Under the pieces are notes generated by a model. It saw only the letters and a program-made list of their open reading frames with translations, ran no database searches and was not told the DNA's origin. From Gavia stellata (Eukaryota; Chordata; Aves; Gaviiformes; Gaviidae): a stretch of DNA of 64,000 bases. The DNA is taken from contig NC_082603.1 of the NCBI RefSeq assembly GCF_030936135.1, forward strand, positions 25,696,880 through 25,760,879. The letters run 5' to 3'. The translations under genes were made by a program, and so were the position numbers. This document shows, one piece after another, positions 39,401 through 50,400 of the stretch (within the stretch, counting starts at the first letter, position 1; each line of letters opens with the position of its first letter).

Positions 39401-40794
39401 CTCCACACCCCCCTTTGCTGTTTCCATACTTCCCTCAGTCACTTGCAACCTTTCCAAGTATTATCAACATTACTAACACTTGTGTCACTCAGACCTCGGG
39501 GGCGGGGAAAGGAAGGCTGATTTACCTGCTCACGTTAATATAAAAAGATTTTTAAGCAATGCTCTTAAGCGATTCTGCCATTACTTACAAGGATTTAAAT
39601 AGCGACTGCTCCTCTAAAGCTGTTTAAAAACTCGTAACTTGTGCAGACACCCACTAACTGCTCTAAAATCGTTCCAAAACGGCTCATTACTAAACCGAAT
39701 TCAATTCAAAGCCTTAAATGCATCTTTGCAACGCTAGGTGTGAACGCAGATATCCTGATCAAGTCCAGCTACAGCCGTTTTAAGTTAAACCGTGCAAGAC
39801 CTTAGGCCAACAGGGCATAAAACCCACCGGACACACAGCAGTAACTTACACGACGGGAAAAAAAGCCACCTCACGCTCACGCCAGGCGCTGGGTTTGTGC
39901 GAACAAACAACGAGGGGCACCTGACAAGTTTCCCAGCCTCCGTTTGCCCTCGCCCCGGCACGGGTCGGCCGAGGGGGGCTGGCAGCGGGCGGGGGAAGCT
40001 CGGGCTCGGCGGGCCGCAGCACACGTGTCACTGCGCGGCGCCGACCGCCCCCTCCCGCCGGGGGCTGCCGGAAAGAGCGGCCGTAAATCCCACAGCGGCG
40101 AAGGGAAACGGCCCGAGCCAGCACGGCTCACCCAGTTTCGTTTCCAGCTCGCAATCAAAACAGACGGCAGCGGAGTCGCCCCTGCCGCGGGCGCTCCGCC
40201 CGCCCCGGGCCGCCGCGCAGGAAGCCCCGCGCCCGGCCCGGCCCCCCGGGGACTTCACCCCGCCGCCCCGGCGGAACGCGGCGTTCCGGCCCGTCCTTTG
40301 CTCGCCCCCCCCACCCCCGCACCCGACCGGCCCGCTTGATGACAGGACAAGGCTAAACTCCGGGCGAGAGCCGGAACGGCCGCGGCAGCGCCCAGGCAGT
40401 GTCAGGCGCTCCGAACTTTCCGGCCAAGCAGGAAACAATAAACGAGGAGCCTCGGCCCCAACCACCCTCCCCCGGCCCGGCCCGGCGGCCCTGCCCCGCA
40501 GGGAGCCCCTCGCTGCCGCCTTCGGGAGCGGGTTCCTCGCGGGCCCGCCGCAGCTGAGGGACGGGGGTGGGCGCGCCGCGGGGCCGAGGGTGGAGAGAGC
40601 CCCCCCGGCGGCCGCACCGCCCCCCGCCGCCGCCGCCAGCGGGGTCCCGGCCTGGTGGGAGGCCGATCCCGGGCCGCTCCGAGGCCGCGGAGCCGGCGGG
40701 GGGCGGCAGGCCGGGACCCGGAGCGGCGGGCGACGGGGCCGCGCGGTGAGGCGCAGCGGGGAGCCGGGAGGAGGGTTGTGGGAGCCGCACTCAC
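24439..40794 (-). other. GPBP1L1: GPBP1L1 first intron, about 16 kb
   Basis: This is a long AT-rich stretch with only short chance frames, the longest about 184 codons at 36.5-37.1 kb on the plus strand with no recognisable features. It contains an AAT microsatellite at 28.94 kb and a short CR1-tail-like word pair at 34.33 kb (gaatcacagaatca) without a LINE body. I see no tRNA, snRNA or other RNA gene. Confidence 0.6.
28935..28969. repeat. (ATA)n microsatellite
   Basis: About 11-12 trinucleotide units are interrupted once by AAC. The run of asparagines in one forward frame over it is a translation artefact of the repeat. Confidence 0.95.
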
Positions 40795-40865
40795 CGGCCA
40801 GGCCCCTCTCGCTGCCTCCTGCGGCCCCAGAACCATAACAAAGCTCTGCCCAAAATGGCTGCCCG
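40795..40865 (-). other. GPBP1L1: GPBP1L1 noncoding first exon (approximate 5' end)
   Basis: The minus strand reads a YY1-type GCCATTTTGG, then about 60 bases, then a consensus donor GGCCG|GTGAGTGCG at 40795/40794. A YY1 site just inside a first exon is common in CpG-island genes. The transcription start around 40865 is an estimate. Confidence 0.6.
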
Positions 40866-41084
40866 GCCCTGCCCGGCCGGGGGCCGGAGGGGGCGGGGTC
40901 TGCGAGCGCGCGGGGCGGGGCCGAGGAGGCGGAAGGGACACGCCTACCTGGCTCCCCCGACGGCCACGCGGAGCGCTCCCCACCCCCGCCCCGGCCAAGG
41001 AGAGGGGCGCGCGCGCGCCCCCCGCCCCACCAATCAGAGCCAGTAGCACGCACTGCCTTCGTCACTTGTCGGGCGCCACCGGAG

Positions 41085-41103
41085 ACTACGCGTCCCAGAA
41101 GGC
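41085..41103 (+). promoter_or_regulatory. ZNF143/Staf-like motif, forward
   Basis: ACTACGCGTCCCAGAAGGC resembles the known ACTACAATTCCCAGAATGC site for ZNF143/THAP11, with the ACTAC and CCCAGAA cores intact. Confidence 0.65.
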
Positions 41104-41148
41104 CCTGCGCCCTCGCGCCGCGCCGATCGGCCGGGCGCGGCGCCGCGT

Positions 41149-41167
41149 GCAAGCTGGGATTTGTAGT
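41149..41167 (-). promoter_or_regulatory. ZNF143/Staf-like motif, reverse
   Basis: The minus strand reads ACTACAAATCCCAGCTTGC, an excellent match to the ACTACAATTCCCAGC type of site. It faces the forward copy 45 bases away. Confidence 0.72.
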
Positions 41168-41669
41168 CCGCCGCCAGCCCACGGCTCCTTTCCGCGAGAG
41201 CGAGGCTCGCCCGCTGCGGAAGTCCCGAAACCGAGAGAGCAGGAGCGGCCCCCTCACCCCGCTCAGCAACCCCCGGGGCAGCAGCGGCCCTTGTCGCCGC
41301 TCTGCCAGCCCAGCCGCAGCCCTCGGGCTGGGAGCCAGCGAGGTGCCGCGGCGGCAGGGGAAGGAGCGCGCCTTCTCGGCTCTGCTGTCCCCCGTCTCTA
41401 GCACGCCCGGGGCCGGGCCGGCCGGCTCTGGTGGGCGCCACGCACACCTGGGCCCTTCCCCGGCCGGGCGGAACGAGACGGGCCGCGCGTGCTCCCGCCC
41501 GGACTTGCACCGCTGAGCGCCGGGCCCCGCAGGAGCGCTTCCCGGGGCACCGGAAGCCGCCTCAGCGAGGAGGCTGGAGGCCGTGCCAGCTGGGGAGGCC
41601 GCGGGCAGGAGCCGGTGCGTACCGCCGTGGTTGGGGCCCAGTGGCGGGCACAGCCCGCGCCCGCCCGGC

Positions 41670-41725
41670 TGCAGCGCCCCGCGCGTTCCCCGGTCGGCAG
41701 CGCGGCCCCTCCGTGCCAGCCCGGG
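41670..41725 (+). other. TMEM69: Candidate TMEM69 noncoding first exon (donor end)
   Basis: A consensus donor, CCCGGG|GTGAGTGCC, lies at 41725/41726 in the CpG island, upstream of the start-codon exon. Its 5' limit is unknown and the start given is nominal. Other usable donors at about 41615 and 41909 make alternative first exons possible. Confidence 0.4.
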
Positions 41726-42343
41726 GTGAGTGCCTCGGCCCGGTGCGACCTGCATCTCTCCCGGCCACACCGCCGCTCCTCTCCCCTCTCCCTCCGGGCT
41801 GGGGCTTTCGGCGCGCGGAGCCGCCCCCCTTCCCTGGAACTGCAGGACCGTGTCAAGTCCACCGGCGAGCTGCTTGCCCTTCCCGGTTAGTTTTGTCCCC
41901 CCTGCAGGTAGCTGACCTGCAGCTTGGGGGGTGATGAAGTTTCCACTCCTTTACAGTTAAGGATCGTTTTTTCCACACGTGAGGAATTGGTCGTTTATCA
42001 GCTGCGTGCAGCCGTTTAGCCCGTGAAGGGGAGATGATCCGTAAACGGCAAGCCATCGCTTGTTTTCTGATACTCGGTTCTTTAATTAGAAATTGTTCTT
42101 GTAACAGTAATTACAACTTTAGAACTGAAGTTCATAGAGCTACCTGAAACACAATATCCTGTAGTGGGTAAATAAGGATTTTGTACATCAAATGTTTGTC
42201 TTCGTACATCTATCTATAAGAGTCTCGCATCTGATAAACAAGCCTAGATTGTGACTTAACTTTGGACATAAACCAAACTTGGCTATTCATCAGTTTCAGA
42301 CCTTCTCCTGAATTTTTCTCTTTAGGCCCTTGATAAAGGAAAT

Positions 42344-43745
42344 ATGTTTCGTCTCGTACAACGATGCTGCTTCCACACACCTTTCAAAGTAAGTTTCTGA
42401 AGCCTTCTTTGCTGTCTATATTTATTTAAAAGTAAAATAGCAAAAGGTATGACTGGAGCATTGGAAAAAAAGGTGACTTACAAGTTGGAGTAGCCACATG
42501 TTTATCACTCAGCTTTTCTGAGAAAATTCCTAGCTTCTACAGCAGCTTTTAGCCAAAGCTAAGGTATTTCTTTTGTAAAATCAAATTTTATTGTCTAAAG
42601 GCCTTTTTTGCTCTTTTTGTAGAGTGGTGAGGGGATAGTAGCTAGTTTCTGGGGTGACCTTGTCCTACTTCTGTAATCATTTTATATTCTACGCTGAAAA
42701 GGACTCATATATTAACTTAAAAATGCCTAAAGAATGCACGCGTGGGTGGGTACACAAACCTTTTCTTGTGAGTAAGGTTTGCTTATTCACTCTGAAGAGC
42801 CTAGTTGCTCTTCATCAGCGAGCTTGTGAAAGCTGCATCAGTTACCTTAATTAGTTAAGTTAAAAACACCTGAAAACCAAGCAGAAGGGCAGCTGTGATG
42901 TGACTTGACTTGGAAAATTACTTGGTACAATATTTCATAGGTAGTTTAGGTAACTGTAGTACAGTTTAGGAACTGTAGATATTCTAAGGTGTTCAGAACA
43001 AGTTCTACAATTGCAGCTCCAGAAGTTAACTGATCCCAGACTACTGCTGTATGGAAAGAATAAGACAACTTGCTCTTCTCTTGGCCTCCATCTGCAGAGA
43101 GATATGTGTCTTCTCTCAAGATCTCCAAGCCTCAGCCCAGCATCAGTACATGCAATCAAGCCCCAGGCTTTTCACACCTCTCTCCCCTTCTTCAAGAAGA
43201 AAACCCCCAAAGAATCTGAAACTGAAGACACGGGCATATTGCAACAAAGCATGAAATCACTAAAGGATTCTCCAAAGCCAGCCCTTTACTTAAGCCTCGC
43301 AGGGCTAATTCCGTTTGTTTCTGTGCCACTGTCAATGGCCATCCAAGGGACCTACTACCCAGAGCTGGCATTTGCTCAGATCACGTATGGTGCCGTAACA
43401 GTCTCTTTCCTAGGAGGAATGAGGTGGGGGTTTGCTGTCCCAGAAAACAGCCCAGCCAAGCCAGACTGGCTGAACCTGGCTAACAGTACAGTTCCTCCTC
43501 TGTTTGCCTGGCAAGCCTTACTTTTTAAAGATATCACTCATGGTGCAATAATGCTAGTAATCGCCTTAGGGATAGCACTACATTATGACATTTCCCTTCT
43601 TCCTACTTATCCCAGGTGGTTTAAAGTACTGAGGGTAGCAGGAACAGTGGTGATGGTAATATCGCTGTTAGCTACTGCAGCACTGAAGACTATTTCAGAG
43701 GAGCAGCTAAGTAACAGCAGAAATAAGTGGCAGAACACAAAATAA
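42344..43745 (+). CDS. TMEM69: TMEM69, multi-pass membrane protein (DUF3429 family)
   Basis: This is a small multi-pass membrane protein, probably of the mitochondrial inner membrane; its function is unknown. Coding exon 1 is 42344-42388 (MFRLVQRCCFHTPFK, with an acceptor at 42325 and donor AAA|GTAAGT), and exon 2 is 43017-43745. Both are phase 0 and give 257 residues (human 247). The conserved core matches human closely: DSPKPALYLSLAGLIPFVSV, AYPELAFAQ-like text and FLGGMRWGFAVPENSPAKPD, followed by hydrophobic helices to about residue 240. The basic, Arg/His-rich N-terminus before the core fits a mitochondrial presequence and is the least conserved part. An ATG inside exon 2 would give a shorter form, but the exon 1 start matches the human N-terminus better. 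The gene is head to head with GPBP1L1. Confidence 0.95.
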
Positions 43746-43830
43746 TAAATCAAGAGGAAAAAGGTATTTTATCTGGCAATAAAGTATTTGTATTGAGTTC
43801 CAGGGGAAATAAAGATTTACTTGTGCTTAG
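43746..43830 (+). other. TMEM69: TMEM69 3' UTR
   Basis: A short tail after the stop carries two AATAAA signals, at 43778-43783 and 43808-43813. Which one is used cannot be told. Confidence 0.6.
43778..43783 (+). terminator. TMEM69: Polyadenylation signal (TMEM69, first of two)
   Basis: AATAAA occurs 33 bases after the stop codon, followed by a TG/T-rich stretch. A second copy lies 30 bases on. Confidence 0.6.
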
Positions 43831-45820
43831 AAGTCATAAGATGGCAGTGATCAAGATGGTTATTCTCGAAGTAAACTACTTAGCAAGTTTAATAGGGAAC
43901 GATTGTAAATACTGATGATTTCCAGGGCAGGCACGAGTCTGTCCTTATCCACAGAAGAAAGCATCACTCGTGAATGAGATGTTATTGTCATACGAATTTA
44001 AAATGGAGATTCATATGACGTGGGTATGAATTGCTCTGTGCTGAGTTATTAAAGTACCTGGTTTAACTACAGTGTGTGATAGTGTTCTGTGGTGGGGAGA
44101 ACAACTGTAGTCATAAACAGTAACAAGGTGAGAGCAGTTCTAGTTTAGTGTTTAAAGAAGCAGCAGAGAATTATGCAAAAGCACATGCATGTTCAATTCC
44201 TGTGTTACAGGACAAAACTCTCATTTCAGCTGAGAAGGTGCTGAAAATGCTATGTGATTAAGTGCTAGTCAGGTAAGAATGGATAGGCAAGGTTTACTTG
44301 CAGTGGTAAGCCAAGGTCAGCACTCGCCAAAAATACGTCATCCAACTGCTGTGATGGAGCGGGGAAAGTTAGAAAGGAAGGCTAGAAGGGGAAGCTTTGC
44401 ATCCTTGACAAGGCACCACAAGAGACAGAAGGTTACTTCAAACTCACGCTTACTTAAAAATGATACCTGGGCCATCTGTTCCTAGGGTTTGTTTGGACTT
44501 AGAGCTACTGAGCCAAGGAAGCTGCATGCAACATAGCCATAAAGATCTGTCATACTCCTCCTAAAGTACTATCAACTGATGATATGACACAAGGACTCAA
44601 TCCTGGCACTAAGGGATTAGATAATGGGATTGAAAGTAGTTTCTGCCATCTCCTTCCTCAAAACTTGTTTTATTTGAGCACCTGGGCTCGGTACAAATGG
44701 ACATGTAGCCTGCAACCCCTCCATGATGGGCCAATTACTGAAAACCCTGCAGGAGCCTATGCTCTTTGTACTTAAGTCTTCCTAACATAGTATTTAGGGG
44801 AAGAAGATACAACTTAAGTCACATGGATTTTCTTTTCCAGCCTCAGCTACCTCAAGAAACCTATGAAATTGTATGTGGGTGTATTTATTTACTGCAGGCT
44901 TTTTATCTTAAGTATTCTCTAAGTACAGTATAAGATGCAAGAAGAAAGCTGAAAAGAGGCACCCACACGCAATCTTAGGACCAATTTAGATAATCCTCAT
45001 AGTTCTCTTAAAGCACTGTACTCCATTGTTGTTCTAGACAGAATAAAGCACATACTGTCACTTAAAATTTGTTACCTGTTCATTCTGCAAAGAACAGATG
45101 TTTAGGAAATCTGTCTATCCTCTTACAGGATATTCCTGAAACAGCAACTATGTACATGAACCTCTAACTTTCATAACCTGTTAACAGCATCGTACCTCTG
45201 AAACAGCATTATATTTCAGTGCTCTCTGAATATAAAAGAAGTAAAACTGCCTTTGTGAAAACAGTTCTTTTATTCTTTCTTACTTAGACATGGCATTTTT
45301 AAAAATGGGTCCAGAGAAAAGTACTGCCTTTGGCACTCAGAGGTGCTGAGTATCAGAGACCATAATCAAAGTTTCATTCAAACACGATAGAATCATCTAC
45401 AGAAAACGGAGAAGGTAACTTCATACAACAGCAGGCTCCCCCAAGCTCCACTAAACCAGAAAGTTCATGGGTAAGGATCAGAAGTGAACTCATAGTTCCC
45501 AAACTAATAAAATACATCTAAGGTAATGTTTCCCAAATGGTTCAGAAGGGATCCTGAAGTGTAAAGAAAGCCTAAGAAATATTTGATCCCAGAGAGGGCT
45601 GCACAGAGCTGGCATGGCAGCCAGACTTCCAAGAGTGATTTTACACTGGAAAGAGAAATACATGAGTGTTTCACTACAGAAGTGTGTTACTTGCACCTTT
45701 CAAATAGTCAACATTTATAAACTATCTTTCTTAGTGTCCTCCTGGGAAATAGGACTTCCAGTAAAAAAAGAAAGAAAGAAAGTGGCAGTGATACAAGTCA
45801 TTATGATAGGAAAGCATTCC
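43831..45820. other. TMEM69-IPP spacer
   Basis: About 2 kb separates two convergent genes. It is AT-rich with no recognisable gene or repeat. A minus-strand AATAAA near 45270 might serve as a far IPP signal. Confidence 0.5.
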
Positions 45821-47450
45821 ACAGTCAGTTCTGAACAATGCATTTTATTATGAAAACCTGTTTAAAACAAGCTTAAACTTGGGGACAAAAGACAGAATAG
45901 ACATTAGTTCACACACGTAAGAAATCCTTTTGAAGTAAAAGCACGCACAAGATTATAGAACGATCAGAGAAACAAATGCTCCATCATCTAGCATGTTTTA
46001 GCCTGGCAATCTCCCAGCCCTATGTTAAAATGTAAGACCTAGTTTCTTAAGGTACCTGCAAGACTCACCTTGGAGGCTTTTATTCATGTATTAATTTGTT
46101 AATTTTCACAGGGGATATTGACCTAGACAGCATGTATGCTCCTTTGTCTACACAGTGCAGGCTTCCTGTTTTGTGACATTCCAGTTGTGGTTTTGTGTTC
46201 CAGAATAACACTGTCTATCAAAGTTCAAGCAGCCTTATTTCAGGCTCCATCCAAATCATCCACAGCTGTGCAGAAATGCAGTCATATTGTGCAAAAAGCA
46301 ACTTCAAGTACATTAATTAAATTAATCTAGAAATAACTCCAAACTCCTAGTAGTATTGTTCTACTAAGTTTATCCAAGCTAGATCCAAACTCCTTAGGCA
46401 AAACACACTAATGGCATCACTTTAATGCTGAATGCAGTTAATTCTATCACAAAACGCTCCGTCTGCTCAAATTTAGAAGAGGCAGGATACAAGACATAGC
46501 AAGGATGAATGTGTGTATCTTGTAGAATAGCATGTATTCCAGTGCCAAGTCTCAGCATGTGTAACACAGGGTAAAACACATTTAACTAAGGAAAAAAAAA
46601 ACAACCTAAAAAAGGGCAAAAGGCTTTCCCTATATTTTTATACTAAGAGCAGTCCTAAACAGAACAGCTAATCTAATGAACAGCATTTCTGTTTAAAATC
46701 CATCAGAGCTTACACAAAAACAAGCTCTACTGTCATCACTGATACCACTGAGAAGAAAAGCCTATGCTGAAGTGGAATGACATTATTAGAACCGTGAGAA
46801 GAACCTTCCAGACCAGGAAATTCTCAGCCACGCACCATCCAAGTTAGTGGAGTGGCCAGAAAGTAAATATCCAATACATATTTAACGCCCATCATGTCCA
46901 GCAGCAGAAAAGAGGCTCAAATGCATCCAGGTCATAAGTAGAGGTACCAAGTCCTCCCCATCTGTTATCTTCTCTTCCTTGTTTTCCACCAGAAAAGGAC
47001 AACTAAAGCTAACCAAGTAGCCATCTGCTCTTATCTACAGGTAACTCCTAGCTGTCCTTCCTTGTAGCCTCTTTCCAGATTGTACAGCCAGCTAAAAATG
47101 CTAGCTTTGGTGCATCTTAGAGAGTTAACAACCTGATCAATGTCTCTAATGTGCTGCAATGATTTCTTCAGATTTCTACAGGGCAATTTCACCATTTATT
47201 TCAGTGAGCTTAATCCAGTCATAAGAGTAGGAATGCCCCTTGGAAGAATACTTCCCAACATAGACATTGGATAAGCCAATTTGAAGGGCAAGAGTTTTAA
47301 TACTTCCTTTTGCTCAGGAAAAGCCCTCTGATCTAATTCTCCACTGTCTCTACTGAAGCTCCTGTGTTAGAAGAGGTTTCTGGCCAATGAAACCAGAAAT
47401 CGGAGGAGACAGATTTTCTCATTCCTTGAAGGACTTTTCTTCTTTGTGTT
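45821..47450 (-). other. IPP: Candidate IPP 3' UTR
   Basis: No splice-linked coding sequence lies downstream of the IPP stop. Minus-strand AATAAA words occur near 47197, at 46079-46084 and at 45844-45849. The extent is a guess based on the last of these. Confidence 0.4.
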
Positions 47451-50400
47451 TTACAGCACAGCTACACCTCCTTCGCAGCGGCTGGTGATCATGTTGGCAA
47501 TTTCAGTCCAACTGTCCATATGAGGGTTATAAACTTCAACAGAGTCAGACGTTACCGGAGCAGCAAAATCATGACTGGGAGCTCGGCCTCCCGAGGCATA
47601 AAGAAATCCATTCACAGCCACAACACAGACACCAGCTCTTGGTATCTTCATTGGTGCAACTTCAACCCACTTTTCCTAATGAGAAGGTGGAAGAGTCAAC
47701 AAGTAGTTTTAGGGTAAGCCCCGATTCTGATAGAAGTAACTTTTAAAGCTTAAGAACTGAAACATATACGAAGAACGCTATGCATACCCTTCAGAGGCTC
47801 AGATATGGCGTGTATACAGTATTAAGAGGATTATCACAACTGCAATGACACCGCTTTCATAAGTGGTTGAAATCATGCCAGTGACTAAAGAACAGATGAC
47901 ATATTGTCTGTACACAACAACCTTCCCTTTCGTCAGTCACTGCAAGATGCAGTCTGTCTCCAAAATAGAGAATGGTACACAGTTTGAGGTGGGAAATAAG
48001 GAAAACTAGATTCAATTCCAAAAGCAAAACAGGATGGCACACTGGATTATGTTCTGCTTTTAACACTAGCTACTGTTCCAAAGAGCATCACAGAAACATG
48101 AGCAATAATAGTCAGGAATAACTTATCTTATTCAAAAGCTTAAGTGTTTAAAGTGATTTTTCTAGTCATGCTGAAACACCATTACATTTTGATGCAGAAG
48201 AAAGATCCTCAACTTTTGCAACAAAGGGTAACTCTTACTTTTTCAGGGTGGTTTTTTTTTCCTCTCTCATCAGATCATTGACCATTCTATTGCAGAGGGG
48301 GAATCTACCCCCCCCATCTTAACCCTAAGTATTTACCAAACTACAGTGTATCTATGCATCATCAGTATTGCTTAGCTTTCAGTTTCCCAAAAGCATGCAC
48401 ACAATCTTCATAAACATTCCACTAAGTCAGATAGCAAGATTCTGCAGACTGGTTAGGACAGACAGACCCTGAGGTCACTGAAGCTTTGTTTCACTCAGAT
48501 TACCAGCCAGTAGTGAAAAGGAAATGGAATTTCCAACTTTTTGCTTTTTAAAGAAGAAAGCAGGCTACCTCTATAGCATCTTAAAAAAAATTATGCAATC
48601 TACATTTCAAGAAAGGGACTCTAACATACCTCTTCAAAGGAGTATCTTTCTACAGTAGCAAGTGCATCCTGAGATTCATTCCAGCCTCCCACCGCATAGA
48701 TACAATCGTTGAGAGCAGCTACACCAAGATATGCTCTTCGGGTGCCCATTGGAGCGAGCTCAGACCAACGTTTAGATATTGGGTCATAGACTTCAACGGA
48801 ACGTAGCTCTACTCCTTCATTGCTGATACCACCAACAACGTAAATCAAACCTGTAGAAACAGAGTTTCTCCTTTGTTAGGTTTCATAATACAAAGGTTTG
48901 AAAGGCAGAAAATGTCTGTTACAAGTTTCAGCCTGACATTAAGATGACTTAAGAATGCCAGATAAAAATTCTCCCATTTGTCTAGCAGTAGCATACATAA
49001 AGCTTTCAAGTGAGTAACTAGAAACTCTAACGAAAGCAATAATTAATCAAGTGCAGGGGAGAGAACTGAGAAGGCTGCAGCTGCTGACCAGGCCTGGATC
49101 AAATACTTAATAAGCACATTTATAGATCAAGTCTTTAGACATGTCTGTCTTAAAATAACCTGTGGCAACTCTTCAGATTGTCACAAAGAAACATGCACAA
49201 ACCCAAATACGGAAGATAAATAAAAGCAGTATCAGGAAGGACAATCAACTGTTGAAAGACTAGCTGGATAACCATACTGGCAGCTGTGTAAAAACTTTTC
49301 CTGAGATAAAGGGCAGAAGACAGAGACAACTTTATAGTTTTGAGTTCTGCACAATTAAAAATATGGTACTAAAGAACAAGTAAGTGAGGCATAAGCATGT
49401 GCAACTGGCAGCACAGTACAAGACAAAGGTAAAAGTTCATGACTGAAACATAAAGCTTCAAAATCCAATGGCTCTTGGAACTGTTTATAGATAAACTTAA
49501 CAATACTTGCCTTGCATTTCACAACACCCGAAGTAGTAACGGGGCACAGCCATGCTTCCCACCACATCCCAACTATTTTCTTCAGGATCAAACCTTTCAA
49601 TTGTGTTGCCAATCTCTGCTCCAACCCAACCTCCTGCAAGTAACAACAAACACAGGAAAGAATTTAGTGGCATGAAGCTGTGTGTTAGCTGCATTTTTAG
49701 ACATATGGTGCACTGTTCCAGGACAGACTAGTTCTGAAACCAGCACTCAATCTTCAATGGAAATAAGTTATAACTGAACAATAACTAATCCAGGAAGATT
49801 TGGTACACTAATGCTCATGTAAACAGCTGTTTTTCAAAACTGAACTTTGCAAATTTGCAACACCAAGATGTAATATTTAAGATCAAATCAATTTACAAGT
49901 TCCATGAATTAGTACCTTAAAAATTAACTTACCCAAAGCATAGATAGCACCATAGCATGTGCATACTCCCAGTCCACAACGGGGATGGTTCATGGAAGCC
50001 ACAGTGGTCCACTGCTTAGTAACAGGATCGTAACATTCAGTACAGTCAAAAATCATCGAGTCCTTCTCACCTGCATAGTAAGAGCAAGAACAGACAGGGG
50101 AAACGCAATGTTTCGCACTGCAGATATAGAAGCATTCTTCAACTCCTTCCAGGACAGGCAACATTTGAATACAACATCTTTCTTTTAGCTAGCCAAATGG
50201 CCAAAGTAGCAAAAGCTTTGTTTATACCCAGAACTGCATCATCACTAGGAACAGCTTTCATCAACAGTTCCCTGAAACATTACTGAAAACATGACAGGGG
50301 TGAACAAACACAGTGCTACACACTTTTTACTCCGCAGCACAACTGACAGGGTTTTCAAGACCAAAGAATGTGTTCTGTGGTGACAAAAACAGTATGCATA

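Larger units (their letters stand above)
39900..41920. promoter_or_regulatory. CpG island, bidirectional GPBP1L1/TMEM69 promoter
   Basis: This is a sharp block of very GC- and CpG-rich DNA in an AT-rich setting, placed between the minus-strand first exon of GPBP1L1 and the plus-strand first exon of TMEM69. Visible sites are a YY1-like AAAATGGCTGCC at 40852-40863, a CCAAT box ACCAATCAGA at 41029-41038, and two ZNF143-like motifs facing each other at 41085-41103 and 41149-41167. There is no TATA box, as is usual for such promoters. Long open frames on both strands here result from base composition. Confidence 0.85.

Noticed and set aside
40028-41770. Very long open frame on the minus strand (580 codons), with a long forward frame opposite it
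   Set aside because: Both lie in the CpG island, where stop codons are rare because of base composition. The sequence is low-complexity Pro/Arg/Gly/Ala with no domain, and the real first exons and promoter motifs explain the region.
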